A stretch of DNA of 34,072 nt. Origin: Buchnera aphidicola (Shivaphis celti). Lineage in GTDB: Bacteria > Pseudomonadota > Gammaproteobacteria > Enterobacterales > Enterobacteriaceae. The stretch lies in NCBI RefSeq assembly GCF_039349365.1, contig NZ_CP134977.1, positions 388,414-422,485 of the forward strand. The letters are read 5' to 3'. The translations under genes and the position numbers were made by a program. The notes beneath the pieces were generated by a model, which was given only the letters and a program-made list of their open reading frames with translations, was not told the origin of the DNA and searched no databases. Shown here piece after piece: positions 28,669-34,072 of this stretch; the first letter of the stretch is position 1; the number at the start of each line of letters is the position of its first letter.

Positions 28669-28752
28669 TAATAAAATTAAATAAAAAATTTATTATAAAA
28701 CATCCAATAAAAAATATTACATATTCAACGTTTTTAATAAGGATAAAACAAT

Positions 28753-29079
28753 ATGTCAAAAATTATTTTTTTACCACATAATACATTACTAAAAAAAGAA
28801 AAATATTGTGTAATGAAAATTGGAATGACAATACTAGATATTGCTTTAAAAAATAATATTAATATGCAACACGCTTGTGAAAAATCATGTGCATGCAGCA
28901 CATGTCACTGTATTATTGAAAAAGGATATAAAAATTTATCTAGAATTACTGAAAGAGAGGAAGATGTATTAGATAAAGCTTCTGACGTAGAATATAACAG
29001 TAGATTGTCCTGTCAGGCAAAAATTATTCATATAACATCAGATATTATTGTTAAAATTCCAAAATATAAATTACCATAG
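28753..29079 (+). CDS. fdx: [2Fe-2S] ferredoxin of the Isc system
   Basis: Fdx donates electrons for cluster building on IscU. The 108 residues match E. coli (111). The ligands are in HACEKSCACSTCHCIIEKGY (three Cys) and SRLSCQAKI (fourth). AAGGAT lies 11 nt before the start. Fpr (12303) is a plausible reductase. The 130-bp spacer after iscU has a hairpin and may contain a promoter. The gene converges on der. Confidence 0.97.
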   Translation: MSKIIFLPHNTLLKKEKYCVMKIGMTILDIALKNNINMQHACEKSCACSTCHCIIEKGYKNLSRITEREEDVLDKASDVEYNSRLSCQAKIIHITSDIIVKIPKYKLP

Positions 29080-29097
29080 TTTCTATTTAAAACTATG
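29075..29097. terminator. hairpin shared by the ends of fdx and der
   Basis: CATAGTTT (29075-29082) is inverted at 29090-29097 with a 7-nt loop. The stem includes the stop codons of both convergent genes, so a single small hairpin marks the ends of both messages. No long U-run follows on either strand. Confidence 0.5.
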
Positions 29098-30457
29098 CAT
29101 ATGGATTCATCTGATTCTTAAAAATTATTTTCAAAACCATACCTTTAATATTTAGTTGTTTTTGAAAAAAATTCACTAAATACCGCTTATAATTTTGAGG
29201 AATATAATATACATTACTACCATGTATTACTAAAATAGGTGGAAAATATCCACCAATATGTACATATTTTAATTTTATATTTTTTCTCTTAAACGATTGT
29301 AATGGGTATTTCGAAACAGCATATTGCATAATTTTATTTAACTTAGCAGTTTTTATTAGTTTATTACAATCATAATTTATTCTATATATTAAATAAAAAA
29401 TTCTATTAATTCCTATTTTATATATAGAAGAAATAAAATGAATATAAAAAAATTTCATCATACTATTTTTCGAATACAAATAATTTTTTATTTTATTTTG
29501 ATGTACTACAGAAAGATTCTCTGCTTTATTAAATAAAATTAATAATATTTTCCCAGAATCAATAATTGTATTTAATATCCAAATATCTTGTTTATTTATT
29601 TGTTGTTTTGCATCAAAAACTAAAAGGACAATATTAATATGAGAAATTGTTTTTAAAGTTTCTAAAATTGAATAGTATTGTATAGTATCACTATTTTGTG
29701 TTTTAATTCCAGCAGTATCAGTAAATATATATTTTTTATTCAACACTATTATTTCTTCAGAAATACTATCACGAGTAGTACCTGGACTATTACATGTAAT
29801 TACTCTATTTGTTTTTAATAATGTATTTAATAATGTTGATTTTCCTACATTAGGCCGTCCGACAATTGCAACTTGAAAAAGATGAGAATAATTTATTTTA
29901 CTACGACATATCAAACTTTTTTTTAATAGAAATAAGTTTTTTTTATAATACTTATCTATCCAATATAAAACTTTTTTTTTTAAATTTTCAAATCCTTCTT
30001 TTTGAAACTTTGAAACAAAAAAAATATCTTTCACGCCAAAAAAATTGTATTCATAAAAAGAATATACATCATTTTGTATTTTATCTATTTTATTAATTAC
30101 AAGAAATATCTTCTTTGATTGACATTGTATCATACGTAATAATAATTCATCTTCTACACAAAAACCATATTCTGCATTAATTACTAATATAACTAATTTC
30201 GATTCATTCACCGCTAACATCGTTTGAGAAAAAATTTGTTTTTTTAAAAAATCATGTTGATGCAAATAATCTATTGTAATTCCAGCTGTATCAAACAATT
30301 TAATATCAAAATTTTTATATTTTATCTTGCTATATTTTCGATCTCTTGTACAATGAGATAAATGATGTACGATTGAACACTGTTTATTAAGTATTCTATT
30401 AAATATAGTTGATTTTCCAACATTTGTTTGACCAACTAAAGTGACACAAAATTGCAT
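29093..30457 (-). CDS. der: ribosome biogenesis GTPase Der
   Basis: Der (EngA) is a double-GTPase needed for 50S assembly. The 454 residues have two G domains and a C-terminal KH-like domain. Domain 1 has GQTNVGKST (9-17), DTAG (56-59) and NKID (122-125). Domain 2 has GRPNVGKST (200-208), DTAG (247-250) and NKAE (310-313). The guanine-specifying Asp of NKxD is thus Glu in domain 2, and the domain-1 P-loop has QT where E. coli has RP. The long C-terminal tail of E. coli Der is missing; the protein ends NQMNPYA. The 97-bp spacer upstream (30458-30554) leads into the 35-bp array. Confidence 0.95.
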   Translation of the reverse strand: MQFCVTLVGQTNVGKSTIFNRILNKQCSIVHHLSHCTRDRKYSKIKYKNFDIKLFDTAGITIDYLHQHDFLKKQIFSQTMLAVNESKLVILVINAEYGFCVEDELLLRMIQCQSKKIFLVINKIDKIQNDVYSFYEYNFFGVKDIFFVSKFQKEGFENLKKKVLYWIDKYYKKNLFLLKKSLICRSKINYSHLFQVAIVGRPNVGKSTLLNTLLKTNRVITCNSPGTTRDSISEEIIVLNKKYIFTDTAGIKTQNSDTIQYYSILETLKTISHINIVLLVFDAKQQINKQDIWILNTIIDSGKILLILFNKAENLSVVHQNKIKNYLYSKNSMMKFFYIHFISSIYKIGINRIFYLIYRINYDCNKLIKTAKLNKIMQYAVSKYPLQSFKRKNIKLKYVHIGGYFPPILVIHGSNVYYIPQNYKRYLVNFFQKQLNIKGMVLKIIFKNQMNPYA

Positions 30458-30554
30458 ATTTTATAATCTCTATAAATAAAAATAAAATAGTTATTTTTTG
30501 ATAAAATCTGTAAAAACATATTAATATTATATACTAAAAACAAAAATAATGATA

Positions 30555-33500
30555 TTGCCAAGAAATAATATAATATTTATACAACTCAGTTGCCAAGAAA
30601 TAATATAATATTTATACAACTCAGTTGCCAAGAAATAATATAATATTTATACAACTCAGTTGCCAAGAAATAATATAATATTTATACAACTCAGTTGCCA
30701 AGAAATAATATAATATTTATACAACTCAGTTGCCAAGAAATAATATAATATTTATACAACTCAGTTGCCAAGAAATAATATAATATTTATACAACTCAGT
30801 TGCCAAGAAATAATATAATATTTATACAACTCAGTTGCCAAGAAATAATATAATATTTATACAACTCAGTTGCCAAGAAATAATATAATATTTATACAAC
30901 TCAGTTGCCAAGAAATAATATAATATTTATACAACTCAGTTGCCAAGAAATAATATAATATTTATACAACTCAGTTGCCAAGAAATAATATAATATTTAT
31001 ACAACTCAGTTGCCAAGAAATAATATAATATTTATACAACTCAGTTGCCAAGAAATAATATAATATTTATACAACTCAGTTGCCAAGAAATAATATAATA
31101 TTTATACAACTCAGTTGCCAAGAAATAATATAATATTTATACAACTCAGTTGCCAAGAAATAATATAATATTTATACAACTCAGTTGCCAAGAAATAATA
31201 TAATATTTATACAACTCAGTTGCCAAGAAATAATATAATATTTATACAACTCAGTTGCCAAGAAATAATATAATATTTATACAACTCAGTTGCCAAGAAA
31301 TAATATAATATTTATACAACTCAGTTGCCAAGAAATAATATAATATTTATACAACTCAGTTGCCAAGAAATAATATAATATTTATACAACTCAGTTGCCA
31401 AGAAATAATATAATATTTATACAACTCAGTTGCCAAGAAATAATATAATATTTATACAACTCAGTTGCCAAGAAATAATATAATATTTATACAACTCAGT
31501 TGCCAAGAAATAATATAATATTTATACAACTCAGTTGCCAAGAAATAATATAATATTTATACAACTCAGTTGCCAAGAAATAATATAATATTTATACAAC
31601 TCAGTTGCCAAGAAATAATATAATATTTATACAACTCAGTTGCCAAGAAATAATATAATATTTATACAACTCAGTTGCCAAGAAATAATATAATATTTAT
31701 ACAACTCAGTTGCCAAGAAATAATATAATATTTATACAACTCAGTTGCCAAGAAATAATATAATATTTATACAACTCAGTTGCCAAGAAATAATATAATA
31801 TTTATACAACTCAGTTGCCAAGAAATAATATAATATTTATACAACTCAGTTGCCAAGAAATAATATAATATTTATACAACTCAGTTGCCAAGAAATAATA
31901 TAATATTTATACAACTCAGTTGCCAAGAAATAATATAATATTTATACAACTCAGTTGCCAAGAAATAATATAATATTTATACAACTCAGTTGCCAAGAAA
32001 TAATATAATATTTATACAACTCAGTTGCCAAGAAATAATATAATATTTATACAACTCAGTTGCCAAGAAATAATATAATATTTATACAACTCAGTTGCCA
32101 AGAAATAATATAATATTTATACAACTCAGTTGCCAAGAAATAATATAATATTTATACAACTCAGTTGCCAAGAAATAATATAATATTTATACAACTCAGT
32201 TGCCAAGAAATAATATAATATTTATACAACTCAGTTGCCAAGAAATAATATAATATTTATACAACTCAGTTGCCAAGAAATAATATAATATTTATACAAC
32301 TCAGTTGCCAAGAAATAATATAATATTTATACAACTCAGTTGCCAAGAAATAATATAATATTTATACAACTCAGTTGCCAAGAAATAATATAATATTTAT
32401 ACAACTCAGTTGCCAAGAAATAATATAATATTTATACAACTCAGTTGCCAAGAAATAATATAATATTTATACAACTCAGTTGCCAAGAAATAATATAATA
32501 TTTATACAACTCAGTTGCCAAGAAATAATATAATATTTATACAACTCAGTTGCCAAGAAATAATATAATATTTATACAACTCAGTTGCCAAGAAATAATA
32601 TAATATTTATACAACTCAGTTGCCAAGAAATAATATAATATTTATACAACTCAGTTGCCAAGAAATAATATAATATTTATACAACTCAGTTGCCAAGAAA
32701 TAATATAATATTTATACAACTCAGTTGCCAAGAAATAATATAATATTTATACAACTCAGTTGCCAAGAAATAATATAATATTTATACAACTCAGTTGCCA
32801 AGAAATAATATAATATTTATACAACTCAGTTGCCAAGAAATAATATAATATTTATACAACTCAGTTGCCAAGAAATAATATAATATTTATACAACTCAGT
32901 TGCCAAGAAATAATATAATATTTATACAACTCAGTTGCCAAGAAATAATATAATATTTATACAACTCAGTTGCCAAGAAATAATATAATATTTATACAAC
33001 TCAGTTGCCAAGAAATAATATAATATTTATACAACTCAGTTGCCAAGAAATAATATAATATTTATACAACTCAGTTGCCAAGAAATAATATAATATTTAT
33101 ACAACTCAGTTGCCAAGAAATAATATAATATTTATACAACTCAGTTGCCAAGAAATAATATAATATTTATACAACTCAGTTGCCAAGAAATAATATAATA
33201 TTTATACAACTCAGTTGCCAAGAAATAATATAATATTTATACAACTCAGTTGCCAAGAAATAATATAATATTTATACAACTCAGTTGCCAAGAAATAATA
33301 TAATATTTATACAACTCAGTTGCCAAGAAATAATATAATATTTATACAACTCAGTTGCCAAGAAATAATATAATATTTATACAACTCAGTTGCCAAGAAA
33401 TAATATAATATTTATACAACTCAGTTGCCAAGAAATAATATAATATTTATACAACTCAGTTGCCAAGAAATAATATAATATTTATACAACTCAGTTGCCA

Positions 33501-34046
33501 AGAAATAATATAATATTTATACAACTCAGTTGCCAAGAAATAATATAATATTTATACAACTCAGTTGCCAAGAAATAATATAATATTTATACAACTCAGT
33601 TGCCAAGAAATAATATAATATTTATACAACTCAGTTGCCAAGAAATAATATAATATTTATACAACTCAGTTGCCAAGAAATAATATAATATTTATACAAC
33701 TCAGTTGCCAAGAAATAATATAATATTTATACAACTCAGTTGCCAAGAAATAATATAATATTTATACAACTCAGTTGCCAAGAAATAATATAATATTTAT
33801 ACAACTCAGTTGCCAAGAAATAATATAATATTTATACAACTCAGTTGCCAAGAAATAATATAATATTTATACAACTCAGTTGCCAAGAAATAATATAATA
33901 TTTATACAACTCAGTTGCCAAGAAATAATATAATATTTATACAACTCAGTTGCCAAGAAATAATATAATATTTATACAACTCAGTTGCCAAGAAATAATA
34001 TAATATTTATACAACTCAGTTGCCAAGAAATAATATAATATTTATA
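30555..34046. repeat. tandem array: 35-bp unit, 99 full copies plus 27 nt
   Basis: The unit begins TTGCCAAGAAATAATATAAT and ends ATTTATACAACTCAG. Starts recur every 35 bp from 30555; 99 complete units end at 34019 and a 27-nt partial copy ends at 34046. No base difference between copies is visible by eye. G+C is 8 of 35, higher than neighbouring spacers. Neither strand is open for more than a few codons, since 35 is not a multiple of three and stops recur. Direct repeats without unique spacers rule out a CRISPR. The copy number may be inexact because of assembly. Confidence 0.97.
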
Positions 34047-34072
34047 TAAACAAATAAAAGGATATTTATTTA
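34047..34072 (+). promoter_or_regulatory. unique tail with Shine-Dalgarno-like AAAAGGA
   Basis: After the last partial repeat the sequence is unique, and AAAAGGA lies at 34056-34062, 10 nt before the window end. This is the right distance for a plus-strand gene starting just outside the window. From memory of Buchnera gene order that gene may be mnmG; the window itself cannot show this. Confidence 0.35.

Noticed and set aside
30582..30600. Repeat unit as a decayed tRNA (CTCAGTTG resembles a D-arm, TTGCCAAG resembles the tRNA-Gly anticodon arm)
   Set aside because: The segments are in the wrong order and spacing, with no acceptor or T-arm; the likeness is short chance matching.
30555..34046. 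CRISPR array
   Set aside because: Units are contiguous with no unique spacers, and no cas genes are present.
30555..34046. Repeat protein or short ORFs in the array
   Set aside because: The 35-bp period shifts frame each unit, and TAA stops occur in each unit on both strands within a few codons.

Overview
The window looks like one end of a linearised chromosome from Buchnera aphidicola, the obligate aphid endosymbiont, or a very close relative. The DNA is extremely AT-rich, with spacers of almost pure A/T. Every recognisable protein is a gammaproteobacterial ortholog close to its E. coli counterpart in length, genes are tightly packed, and there are no insertion sequences, phage genes, CRISPR arrays or defence genes. 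The content (ilvC/ilvD, trpE/trpG, dapF, isc genes, rho-trxA-rep) matches a nutritional symbiont that makes essential amino acids for its host. Chromosomal trpEG, with no sign of plasmid amplification here, points to a lineage outside the classic Aphidinae plasmid arrangement; this is inference.

Layout. 1-340: tRNA-Asn and tRNA-Ile2 (lysidine type) flanking an inverted repeat. 381-8589: a long minus-strand block transcribed pgi > miaA > trpE > trpG > purA > rpsF > rpsR > rplI > dut, with trpEG where E. coli carries hfq-hflXKC. 8647-13052: mostly plus-strand genes for heat shock, proteolysis and redox (ibpA with a readable sigma-32 promoter, orn, tRNA-Gly, hslV-hslU, fpr), with rpmE opposite. 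13070-18573: epmA, a 429-residue orphan protein, rsmJ, the exporter ynfM and dapF. 18660-19440: cyaY, then a tRNA Arg-His-Pro operon that is argX-hisR-leuT-proM without leuT, and a long hairpin after rho. 19441-26652: the minus-strand block ilvD > ilvC > rep > trxA > rho. 26736-30457: tRNA-Trp, iscS-iscU-fdx (lacking hscB/hscA/iscA) and the convergent gene der.

30555-34046 is the outstanding feature: a 3.49-kb tandem array of a 35-bp unit, 99 full copies plus a 27-nt partial copy, with no variant visible by eye. It encodes no protein. Each unit holds a promoter-like pair, a near-match to a DnaA box and, across each junction, an 11-bp palindrome. If the next gene is mnmG, as I recall for Buchnera gene order, the array sits where oriC lies in E. 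coli. It is the best candidate here for something undescribed.

As a system, the window supplies branched-chain amino acids (IlvC, IlvD), the first committed step to tryptophan (TrpEG), the lysine/peptidoglycan precursor meso-DAP (DapF), iron-sulfur assembly (IscS, IscU, Fdx, CyaY) that serves IlvD, and core information processing. No spacer longer than about 300 bp lacks a gene except the array; spacers not listed hold only A/T-rich sequence in which I see nothing firm.
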